DNA of 64,000 nucleotides from the NCBI GenBank assembly GCA_003254885.1, contig QANT01004527.1, positions 1-64,000 of the forward strand, written 5' to 3'. This DNA comes from Purshia tridentata. Taxonomy: Eukaryota > Streptophyta > Magnoliopsida > Rosales > Rosaceae. Made by a program: the position numbers and the translations under genes. Of the stretch, positions 11,181 through 21,717 are shown piece after piece. A model generated the notes under the pieces. It did no database searches. It saw only the letters and a list, made by a program, of their open reading frames with translations, and was not told the DNA's origin. Position 1 is the first letter of the stretch. Each line of letters begins with the position of its first letter.

Positions 11181-13067
11181 TTTGCTTTCATTTTTTATTT
11201 TTCAAATTTTTCATTTTCATAAACCTCTCTCTCTCTCTCTCTCGGAGAATTTGACTTTTCTCTTTGCCTCTGCTAATCTGCTTGATCGTCTGGTTCGAGG
11301 ATCGTCTCTGAGCTTCAGCTTCCAGGTAATCTTTGATTCCACCCAACTATTTTCTTCTCTGACGTGAATTCGTCACTGTGATTCCAGTCGAATTTGTTTC
11401 GATGATTTTGTTTTAGCTTCTTGATCAGAATTAATTCAGATCAAAATCTTCTTCTACACCGAAACTGAATTCAGAATTATGCATGCTTGATTTTTTGCTT
11501 GTTCTTGAGTGTTTGAATCCCCGGTTGCTTGCTTTTAGCTCTTGATCAAGCTAAAGATAATCCGAAATCTGATCTAAACTCAATCCAGTTTCATAATCAT
11601 TTTTGTTTTATCTTCTCAATTTAAATTTGAGTTTTATTGTATTAATATTTTTTTATTATTTTATCTATTTAGTTAAATTTCAGGCACTTTGTTCATCAAT
11701 CAGAATATTAAATTATTTATTTAATTTTTTTTTTTTGCAGCTTGGTTGATGAGATTGAGGTTGCGATTCTCGGCGAACCTTCCTGAGGACGACTGGAAGA
11801 ACAAGGAAAAGAAAATCCGAGGTAAATAATTTTCTCGCAAAAATTGACTGTCAGCTGGAGTTGAAGAGTTGAAATGGCATTGTGTAATTTTTTAATTTTA
11901 CAGGGGCAAAGTTGGAATAAACAAAGTATTAATTTAGTTTTTGCTACTTTTTTAATATTCTGAAATATGTGATAATTATCTGGCTTTTCGTTTCTAAATT
12001 CTAATGAAGTAAATAACAAAAAGAACAGCTCATTTGTTTAAGCATATGATAGCTGTCTTTTCTGGATCCCAAATCGGTTACTGCCTTGTGGGGATTCCCT
12101 CTAAAACAAAAGCTGACGTGGCATCAGATTGTGGAGTCTCGATAATTTAGATGCAAATTGCAATAAATAGATTTGAAAATCCAGCCCTGTTTTGTTTTTT
12201 TTTTTTCAAATTCTTAAAAAGGTTCCAAGTATAAATTGTTTTAAAATGAAAATTCGAATAATTTAACAAAAGAAAAATAAATTAGAAAATGCGATGAGTA
12301 AAGATATATGGATCGGGTTTGGGACCTGGGTAATGTAGTTGAGGTTGGACAAGTTGTTTGGTTATGTATGGAAATTGATGGCGGAACTTTTGGTTTAGCT
12401 TGTACTTGAGCCTTTGAGTAGCTATGGCAATGGAGGGACCATAGGTATTGGGTATTAATAAATAAGGAAATTTAAGATGGGACCATTACTTGTTTACAAT
12501 CTAAGATTATTAAAGGCTATAAGTTCCATCCATAGATTCATGAACCGTTATTATTTATTGCACCTTAAAATCAAACAACTAAATCAGGAGAATGCTATTT
12601 GGTTAAGTTCCTCCTAACCAGTCCAAGGAACTTCTGCCAGTTAGAACTACCCGGCACTAAAATACACTCCTGTAGGACACTCCATTGCACATTGAGTTGC
12701 ACATGGTTTTATTAGTGTTGGTGTGTTGGTTTCACCAATACAAAGACATCATATTTAATTATTGAAATCCACAATACACACCTTAAGAATTTAAATTTCT
12801 CTGAACCAATGCCCATGAACTCTATCTCAAGTGGTATTGGTGTACGGTGGAGAAGGAGTAGAACCTAGCTTCGAATCACTCCATGTCAATGATCGTCACG
12901 TTGCGTCTTACTCTTAGGTAGCAGCTAGGGATTATTCTTATTATAATGGCTTATGCCTTTACGATTATTCAAAAGGAGATCTTCTGTTGTGTTTCAGGCT
13001 TTGAGCTGGAAATTGATTATGCGTCATCTTAACTCACACCTACTAGGGAAGTTCAGAAATTGAAGTG
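11181..13067 (+). promoter_or_regulatory. Spliced leader of the second CIP1-like gene with two uORFs
   Basis: Consensus splice sites define non-coding exons ending at 11325 (TTCCAG|GTAATC), at 11741-11821, and from 12998 to the start codon at 13068. A (CT)n tract lies at 11227-11243. An upstream ORF starts at ATG 11749, runs across the junction and ends at TAA 13030-13032 (35 codons, beginning MRLRLRFSANLPEDDW). A second, 14 codons (13019-13063, MRHLNSHLLGKFRN), overlaps it in another frame and stops four bases before the main ATG. This layout suggests uORF control of translation; that is inference. Confidence 0.5.
12826..12980 (+). mobile_element. Possible SINE-like fragment
   Basis: Within the leader intron there is a segment with RNA polymerase III style boxes: CTCAAGTGGTATT (A-box like, near 12825) and AGCTTCGAATCAC (B-box like, near 12868), about 40 bases apart. 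It does not fold as a tRNA. The flanks lack a clear poly-A tail or target duplication, so this is tentative. Confidence 0.25.
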
Positions 13068-16000
13068 ATGACAAGGAACCGCTTCCGGGAGTCTATTAAG
13101 TCCTTATTTGGAAGCCACGTCGATGCAGAGAAGGATGAACAGCTGAAAGGAACTAAAATAGGTAATTTTTCTCTACCGCGGATAATATCTTAGATTTATA
13201 AATTCTTTATGAGGCTTTGCTACGGCATAGCAGGAACAATACAATGCAGTTTGGAGTAGACTATAATATGATCACATAGTTTGCTCTTGCATCTCATATG
13301 ATTAAATTGAAATTAAATAATATTTTTATTTACTGCAGATATTGAGGACAAAGTGAATAAAATATTGAAGCTTCTAAAAGATGAAGATGTTGAAGAAAAA
13401 GATTCCATCCCAGTTGAGAACTCTAAAAAGGAGCCCCTTGTTGAACTAATTCAGGATTTCCTCAAAGAGTACCAATCACTCTATGCACAATATGATCAAC
13501 TAACCGGAGTGCTAAGGAAAAAAATTCATGGCAAACAAGAAAATGACAGCTCCTCTTCATCAAGCTCAGACTCCGAATCGGAATATTCTTCAAATGATAA
13601 AAGCAGTAAAAATGGAATATTGGAAAGTGACTTTCAGAAAATAAGTGGTGGCATTAAGCAAGAACTTGAATCGGCACATCTAGAAGTTGCTGACCTGAAG
13701 AGGAAATTAACAGCTACAAGTGAAGAAAAGGAAGTTTTGAACCTGGCATACGCGACCGCTTTGACCAACATAGAAGAATCAGAGAAAGTTTCCAGAGAAT
13801 TCAAGACCGATGCTGAAAGGTTAGCTGTTGAAAAGTCGGAAATTTTGGCTGAGAATAGTGAACTAAATAAAAAACTGGAAGCTGGCAGAAAGATAGAAGC
13901 TGAACTGAATCAAAAACTGGAAGATGTGGAAAGAGAGAGAGATAACTTGATCAAGGAGAAAGAGATTGCTCTCAGAAAGAATGAAGATGGAGAAAATATT
14001 TCAGCAGAATTAAGAGCCATGGTTGATCAGCTGAAAGATGAAAAGGTAACCCTTGAGCAAGAACTAGAATCTTTTAGGGAGGAAACCTCCAATATGAAGC
14101 AGCTGCTGGAATCTTCAGAACAGAAAGTGTCAGAATTTCGGAAAGCTAAGGAGGAAGAAACCTTGAAAATTTTGGAAATTTCAAATGAGTTTCAACAGGC
14201 AAAGAACACGATGCAAGAACTCACTGATGAATGTTGTCAGCTAAAGGAGAAATTGGGTCAGAGGGAAAAGGAATATTCAACTTTGTCTGAGACGCATGAG
14301 TTGCATGAGAAAGAAGCATTGGCTCGAATAAAGGTGTCTGAGGCTGCAGTAGCAGGGCTGGAACTGGAGCTGGAATCTTTGCGAGGACAGAAAAGAGATA
14401 TGGAAGAAAAGATTGAGCACAAAGAAACTGAAACAGAAGAATTGAAAGAGCAGAATGTGGGTCTACAATCCCGAATTTCAGAACTTGAATCACTATCAAA
14501 AGAAAGAGAGGAAGAACTGTCTGCTCTTGCGAAAAAACTTGAGGACAGAAATAGTGAATTTATTCAGCTACAAGAAAAATTGGGTCGGAGGGAAGAGGAA
14601 TATTCAACTCTATCAGAGATGCATGAATTACATGGGAGTGAAACAATGGCTCGAATAAATGGATTGGAGGCCCAAGTGACAGGGCTGGAACTGGAGCTGG
14701 AATCTTTGCGAGGTCAGAAAAGAGATATAGAAGCGAAGATTGAGAAGAAAGAAACTGAAGTGAGAAAACTGGGAGAAGAGAATGCAGGATTACAAGCCCA
14801 AATTTCAGAACTTGAATCAATATCAAAAGAGAGAGAAGCTGAACTTTCTGCTCTCACAAAGAAACTTGAGGACAGCAATCATGCATCTAGTCATCTACAG
14901 GAACAATTGGATAGGAGGGAAAAGGAATATTCAACTCTTTCTGAGATGCATAACCTGCATGAGATTGAAACATCGACTCAAATAAAGGGATTAGAGGCAA
15001 AAGTGACACAGCTGGAACTGGAGCTGGGGTCTTTGCGAGCTCAGAAAAGTGATATGGAAGAAAAGATTGAGAGCAAAGAAACTGAAACAGAAGCATTGAA
15101 AGAGCAGAATGTGGGACTACAATCCCAAATTTCAGAACTTGAATCACTATCAAATGAGAGAGAGGAAGAACTGTCTGCTCTTACGAAAAAACTTGAGGAT
15201 GGCAATAGTGACTTTACTCAGCTACAAGAAAAATTGGGTCAGATGGAAGAGGAATATTCAACTCTATCGGAGATGCATGAATTACATGGGAGTGAAACAA
15301 TGGCTCGAATAAATGGATTGGAGGCCCAAGTGACAGGGCTGGAACTGGAGCTGGAATCTTTGCGAGGTCAGAAAAGAGATATAGAAGCGAAGATTGAGAA
15401 GAAAGAAACTGAAGTAAGAAAACTGGGAGAAGAGAATGCAGGATTACAAGCCCAAATTTCAGACCTTGAATCAATATCAAAAGAGAGAGAAGCTGAACTC
15501 TCTGCTCTCACGAAGAAACTTGAGGACAGCAATAATGCGTCTAGTCATCTACAGGAACAATTGGATAGGAGGGAAAAGGAATATTCAACTCTTTCTGAGA
15601 TGCATAACCTGCATGAGAATGAAACATCGACTCAAATAAAGGGATTAGAGGCAAAAGTGACAGAGCTGGAACTGGAGCTGGGATCTTTGCGAGCTCAGAA
15701 AAGTGATATGGAAGTGAAGATTGAGAGCAAAGAAACTGAAGCAAAAGAACTTGGAGAGGAGAATGCAGGACTACAAGCCCGAATTTCAGAACTTGAATTG
15801 ATGTCAAAAGACAGAGAAGCTGAACTTTCTGCTCTCACGAAGAAACTTGAGGATAACAATAGTGAATCATTATCTAGAATAGCAGATTTGACAGCCCAGA
15901 TCAGTCATCTGTTAGCAGAAATAGATTCTTTGCGTGCCCAGAAAGTTGAATTGGAGGAACATATAGTATTTAAAGGTGATGAAGCATCGACTCAGGTCAA

Positions 16001-17552
16001 GGGCTTAATGGAACAGGTAAATGCATTGCAGCTGGAATTGGAGTCCCTACACGGCCAGAAAGCTGAATTGCAAGTGCAGCTCGAGAATAAAACTCAAGAA
16101 ATTTCCGAGTACTTGATAGAGATACAAAATCTGAAGGAAGAGATAGCAAACAAGGCAACAGATTATCAGAGGAGTCTGGAAGAGAAAGAGGGGTTGGCAG
16201 CAGAAAAGGGAGATCTTGAGCTAAAGTTGGACTCAATACACAACCTGAAAAATGAACTTGAAGGGGAGATAAGAACAAAGGTCCTTGAGAATGGTCAGTT
16301 GAGAGCAGAAATTGTGGAGCTAAAGGATCAAATTTTTGAATTCAAGAAGAAATTAGCACAAAGAGAGGTCGAGTTCTCTTCTCTCCAGGAGAAACTTGAA
16401 AGTGGAGAGAATGAAGCTTCTGCTCAAATAACAGCCTTTGTGGCACAGGTTAACAGTCTACAACAGGAGTTGGACTCATTGCAGGCCCAGAAGAGCCAAA
16501 TGGAGTTGCAGTTTGAGAAGGAGAAACAAGAACTTTCAGAGAGCCTGACGCAATTGGGAAATGAAAAGGTTGAGTTAACAAGCAAGAGTAGCGATCATCA
16601 GAGACTGCTGAGTGAACGAGAGGATTCATACAGCAAGTTGAATGAGGAATATAAGCTTCTTGAAGGTAAGTTTCAGGACTGCAAGGTCAATCTCGACGTT
16701 GCAGAAAGGAAAATTGAAAAGCTGGAAGAAGATTTCAGTGAGAAGATTGAATCCAAAGATGAGATAATAGCTGATTTGGAACAAGCGGCTGAAGACCTGA
16801 AAAGAGACCTTGAAGAAAAAGGATATGAACTCAATTCTTTGGTTGAGAATGCCCGAAATACTGAAGTCAAGCTCCGCCTGTCAAACCAGAAGCTCCGGGT
16901 CACAGAGCAGTTATTGGCCGAGAAGGAAGAGAGCTTCAGAGTCGCAGAGCTGAAATTCCTAGAAGAACAAAGAGCACTGGAAGGCAACATTGCTAAATTG
17001 TCTGATATAATCTCTGCAAACAATGAAGCCTATCAGAGAAACATCACACACGTCTCAGAAAACGTGAACAGTTGTTTGATCGGATTGGAAACTGTGATCA
17101 ATAAATTTGTGGAAGACTATGCAAAGCATGAGAAATGTGTTTTGGAAACATCAAAAGAGCTTCATGCTGCAAAGAACTGGGCTGTGGAAGCAAACAATGA
17201 GAGAGATAAGTTGAAGAAGGAGTTGGGGGAGTTGATCGAACAACTTCGAGATAAGAAAGAGGAAGAGTTAGTGTTGAGAGAGAGGATTGAGAGGTTGCAG
17301 GCAAAGGCAAGCAAGGAAGAGTTGGAGAAGGGGGGTCTGATGAAAGATGTGAGCCAACTTGAGAAGAAGGTACGGGGGTTGGAGAAGATGGTGGAAGAGA
17401 AAAATGAAGGCATAGTGGGATTGGGAGAGGAGAAGAGGGAGGCCATAAGGCAGCTGTGCATGTGGATCGAGTATCACCAGAGCCGGTATGATTATCTCAA
17501 GGAGGTGGTCTCCAAGTTGATTCCTGCAAGTGGCCAGAGGAGGAGGGCATAG
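13068..17552 (+). CDS. CIP1-like: COP1-interactive protein 1-like, long paralogue with tandem coiled-coil array
   Basis: Exons 13068-13161 and 13339-17552 encode 1435 residues. The N-terminus MTRNRFRESIKSLFGSHVDA and the segment LVELIQDFLKEYQSLYAQYD form the NAB-like actin-binding region. A serine run (SSSSSSSDSESEYSS, about 101-116) follows. Almost everything from residue 120 to 1390 is coiled coil. Residues 332-876 are five 109-residue (327-bp) tandem units, each containing EYSTLSE, LELELESLR and ELSALTKKLED motifs. The C-terminus has GLGEEKREAIRQLCMWIEYH, the family signature. Known CIP1 binds COP1 in Arabidopsis and shows a cytoskeletal location; a role in light or hormone signalling here is inferred. 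The ATG at 13068 is supported by its match to family N-termini and by the phase-1 donor after TKI. It is tandem to the shorter paralogue, about 4.8 kb away. Confidence 0.9.
14238..15872 (+). repeat. Five 327-bp in-frame tandem units in the CIP1-like coding exon
   Basis: Units begin at 14238, 14565, 14892, 15219 and 15546, exactly 327 bp apart. Units 2 and 4 are nearly identical, and so are units 3 and 5. The second half of unit 1 resembles the second half of unit 3. Thus a block of 654 bp, roughly 14397-15050, was copied as 15051-15704. No indels disturb the frame. Confidence 0.95.
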
Positions 17553-18026
17553 TCGTCTCGTCGATGACGGTTTTTTAATTTCCTTGCAGTGTGTGACCAT
17601 TTTAACTTTTTGCCTCGTCATGCATTATTTTTATTGATTCTTTTTTCTTTTAAATCAGAGTTTATAAAACATTTTAATTAGGTAAAGGTTGAACGTATCA
17701 GCACACGAATTTGGTTGTAAATTAGAAAATTATGCGTTTTTATGATATGGTTTACAAAATTTAAATGGAATATCTTAAAACCAAGAATGAAGTGCTAATG
17801 ATTAATTATTTCTTCTCAGCCCCTTCTTATCGCAAAAACTATCAATGAAGTGCTAATGATCCGGATCCATACGTGGAAATATGCATGATGAACATGTCCC
17901 TAATTTTCATTTGATTCAATCATCAAATCATAATGGCTGAGAATTACCGAAAAAACTGGTTGATGCATACAGCATAAGAAATTTGACTTACTTGAACTAA
18001 TTGAAACTGTAGAGATAACATTCAAA

Positions 18027-18061
<35 letters not shown>

Positions 18062-18553
18062 ATGAAGTTCATGATCTCTGTTACATGTGCTGCACTGTCC
18101 AAAGTTCAATTCATGCATCACGCATAATAACCTTCCCCACAAAAAGGAGAATTTGATAAATCACATATGTTATTTAGAGTCACTTTAGTGGGCCAACTGA
18201 AAATCCATGCAGCATATTAAATGAAAATGAATGTAAGGAAAAATATAACTGAGCAACAGGTACTTGTATTCTCTAGAAAGCCATTGCAATACACCATTCT
18301 TTTTTTTTGTTCGTTTTTGAACACTTATTGTCACAATGCCAAAGCACAAGAATAAGAAAAAGCTACAGAAGTATAGGCGTTTGGCTGAAGACAGAGTTTG
18401 GCTGAAGACAGATATGTGTATACATAGGATGAAGTATCAACACAGGCCAAGAAGTGTGTAGCTCACTTAACCTTCTCCTAACAGTCAATTCCTTTCAGTT
18501 CCTAAAAATAGAGCAAAAGTTCGAGATATAGCTCACTTAAGGTTCTCTCGCTT
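17553..18553. other. Convergent 3' spacer with (GA)n microsatellite
   Basis: This is the space between the 3' ends of the + strand CIP1-like gene and the - strand carrier gene. It holds both 3' UTRs, a (GA)n tract at 18030-18058 and small direct repeats (AATGAAGTGCTAATGAT near 17787 and 17844; GTTTGGCTGAAGACAGA near 18379 and 18396). Nothing coding. Confidence 0.6.
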
Positions 18554-21500
18554 TTAGTCAGATATCCTCATCTCCACTCCAAGAATGTCCTTCACTACCT
18601 CATATGTAACAAAGGCAATTGCTATGGACGGCACCACCTAAAAGAATGACAACATCATTAGAGTTTTTCTGAAGACAATGTATAATCAAAATGTAATGAA
18701 ACAATAAGCAGCGAGTATAACCCACTTCGAACACTGACCTTAACCGAATTGGGGACCAAACCCTTGTACAGTGCTCCAAACCCTTCGTGACGAACTGTTT
18801 TCCTGAATGCATCAACCATACCAGTATATTCCAGAGATGCCTTGCTCTTCCCATCACCAGTGACAACCGAAGCAGCATTCTTCCAGCCTACCATCTGCAT
18901 TCTTCGCCGAATGACATCAAGAGGGTATGCAATTGTCTGGCCAACGGTTCCAGCAGCAGCCCCACATGCAAGCCTTGTAGTTACACCCAACTCAGAGTCC
19001 TCAACTAGTCCAAAAGGTCTAGTTTTGATCAACCAGTCTTTCAGAGATTCATACACAGCAAAATTGAGACCAACATACGGTACCTGTAAACAAAATAATA
19101 TAACTTTAGACATTTCATACAGGAATGAGAATAAAACCTTCCCTTACAGGAATGAATCAAATGACTAATGAATGAATCAACAAATTGACAGAGGATTCTA
19201 TTAATTGTTAGCAATATAGAGAATACGGAAATAAACAAGCACTTCACTTACAACTCCTATAACAGAAGGTAGCCAGCCTTTGTACAGAGCCCGGGCCCCT
19301 TCTTCCCGAAAGACGGTTGAAAGAGCATGAAATATCCCCTTATAATGCCGATGGGACTTGTCTGACTGAAAATTTAAAGATAAAAAAAATTTAAGCCATC
19401 AAAGTGAATGTATAGAAAAAGGGCCTCATTGACCAGGGCAAAGTCTCCTTGAACCAAATCTCCAAAAAATACCTGGACAGTTAGACGACCTCGTACCAAG
19501 TCCATTGGGTAAGTTGCTGACATCGCAATAATTCCAGCACATGCACCAGCTCCAAGGCGTAAAAGAGGTGTGAGTTGAGCCTCTTCTGCAAGAGACGGAG
19601 AGAAGTTATAACTCTAACAATCCATCATAGCCACAATTGTCATAATCACTAATCTGTCTCCAAAATCCATAAGACATACAAACACATCAGGTAAAATTGA
19701 CCACAAAGAGCACACAACTGATATGAAGATGACCTAAAAAACTCTTTAGCAAAAGGGCCCAAACAACAGATGAACAGACTGAATGAACTCAACCAAAGCA
19801 ATCAAATGAGTCAATCTACAGTGCTTCGGGAAAACCATAAACCAAAACAGGATGGTTTGAAAAGCCAAGCATAGAGCAACACAAATAAGACTTCTCCCAA
19901 ACTTCAGAATCAATCAGCATAAGATATCATATAGCCATATGTGCATAAAAGCACACAATCTATTAAATGATGAACTGTCTTACACTCGTACCCCCTCCAA
20001 GACTGAAAGTTTGGATGCCTTACATTATGATTGGCATGCTACATAATATGGATAATACTTAACCTACATAGTAGCATATAAACTTTGAAAATGAAATTGA
20101 ATGGAATCATACCAAATGAAGCTACCTATAATTTCATGTGTAAATGACTTGCATAAGAAATAGGCGCGAGGTGGTCATACCATTTCCAGTTTGCTGTCGG
20201 TAGAACCATAGAATACCCCTATCAAAAAAAAAGTGCAGATAGAAATAATTTTTTTCTCATAAAGCTGCTGCCGGAAATTGAACATAGATACTAGATGTAC
20301 AAAAAGATTTCTAGATGACGAAACGAATGAACATAACTGCCAAAAAAATTCAGTAAATATATTAAAAATTTGTGTGGAGAAGCTTACTATACCCCTATCA
20401 AAAAAAAAGTGCAGATAGAAATAAATTTTTTCTCATAAAGCTGCTGCCGGAAATTGAATATAGATACTAGATGTACAAAAAGATTTCTAGATGACGAAAC
20501 GAATGAACATAACTGCCAAAAAAATTCACTAAATATATTAAAAATTTGTGTGGAGAAGCTTACTTAGATGCTTCCTCATAGCTAAAGAACTTGACTGCTG
20601 AATTTGGAACTATGCGAGCACAATTAGTTCCATTGCCTTTAAACAAGCCTCTGAAACCCTCGGTTCTCCATATATACTTCAAGCCCTGAACCGTCCCACT
20701 GTATTTAATACTATGGGGATTTTGAACCTGCATAACCACATATGCAAATCCAACTCCAGCTTAATGCAATATAAAATGCATACTGCTAACGTCCCAACCC
20801 ACCTCCACCCCACCCCCTTCCCCTTAAAAAGCAGAGTGCTGATTATGCCGACCATGCATTAGATTACATTGACAAAATAATATTTATATCCGCTCTCTAT
20901 AAGAATAAGAATCCATATGGTACATCCCGAATTTCCTGTATGCACAAAGAAGAAGACGTACCTGGAGCAAAATTTTTAGTCTTTCTAACGGAGCAACAGC
21001 AGTTCGTGACCTGCAACAGACAATAACAGATATTTCAGTGCAATGAATTAAGGTTAGAAGTTCACCATTTAATAAAATTTGTTAATCTAGACATCCATTT
21101 CAAGACACTCTGATAAAAATAACAAGTCCAGCAGCTAGCAGTTGGTAGTTCTCATAAACATTGAGATTTAACTGCACTCGAAATGATGGTATTATTGTAA
21201 AAAAACAAAAACAAACAATTTTATGCCAATTTAAAGACTAGATGTTTTCCACTTCGAGGCAATAAAAAAACAAATTAAAAAAAATATAAAACCGGAAAAA
21301 AAGAGAAACGCCCAAATTTTTTATTTTCTTTTCAAAGCATTAACCTTAAGAAAATTCAACATCAACAAAGCAAAGAACGGAAGCAAGGAAATCAAAACAA
21401 TCACATGCAAACGATATAGAAAACAGAAGCATAAAAAAAAAATTCACTTTAATTTTATTATTAAAAAAAAAACAAAGAGAAAGAGCATTTGCTGCGAACT

Positions 21501-21673
21501 CACACTCCACCGGCGACTCCTCCGGCCACGAGAGACTTGCCGATGCTAAGAAGAGCAGCATGGCTGGGCGCCTTGACTCCTTCGCTAGCGAGTTTGGCCT
21601 CCTCGGCGAGGTTCACGATCGTCGATACCGCGGACTCGCTCGTCCTCTTCCCGACCACGTCTTCCGACGCCAT
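18554..21673 (-). CDS. ADNT1-like: Mitochondrial adenine nucleotide transporter (ADNT1-type carrier)
   Basis: Eight exons on the minus strand: 21673-21504, 21010-20962, 20727-20564, 20218-20181, 19585-19473, 19365-19252, 19083-18739 and 18637-18554. They encode 358 residues, starting MASEDVVGKRTSESAV and ending GVEMRISD. All three mitochondrial-carrier repeats are present, with signatures PLERLK, PMDLVRGRL and PLDVIRRRM. The segments FYRQQTGNEEAQLTPLLRLG and YTGMVDAFRKTVRHEGFGAL match plant ADNT1. That protein exchanges AMP and ADP for ATP across the inner mitochondrial membrane and matters mainly in non-green tissue. About six transmembrane helices are expected. Exon lengths sum to 1077 bases, a clean frame. 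The intron between exons 3 and 4 carries a recent 176-bp tandem duplication that copied both splice junctions. The leader has a long (CT)n tract in gene sense. Confidence 0.93.
20215..20566 (-). repeat. 176-bp tandem duplication spanning an intron and both its splice sites
   Basis: Copies 20215-20390 and 20391-20566 are almost identical. In gene sense the unit runs from the donor of exon 3 to the first bases of exon 4. At the copy junction the sequence reads TGATAG|GGGTATA|GTAAGCT: an acceptor and a donor seven bases apart (20388-20394). The gene therefore has two back-to-back copies of the same intron around a potential 7-nt micro-exon. Confidence 0.9.
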
Positions 21674-21683
21674 TTTTAAGGCC

Positions 21684-21684
<1 letters not shown>

Positions 21685-21714
<30 letters not shown>
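21685..21714. repeat. (GA)n microsatellite in carrier-gene leader
   Basis: About 15 GA units lie 12 bases upstream of the carrier start codon; in gene sense it is a (CT)n leader. Tandem CCGATCCGCAG copies lie just upstream (about 21750-21785). CT/GA tracts near plant start sites are often bound by GAGA-binding BPC factors; here this is inference. Confidence 0.85.

Positions 21715-21717
<3 letters not shown>

Noticed and set aside
12868-12885. B-box-like sequence as a tRNA gene
   Set aside because: Flanking bases do not form acceptor, D or anticodon arms; at best a SINE relic.
14221-15807. Regularly spaced antisense ORFs of about 88 codons inside the CIP1 array
   Set aside because: They recur every 327 bp only because the sense strand is a tandem repeat; codon content follows the sense coiled coil.
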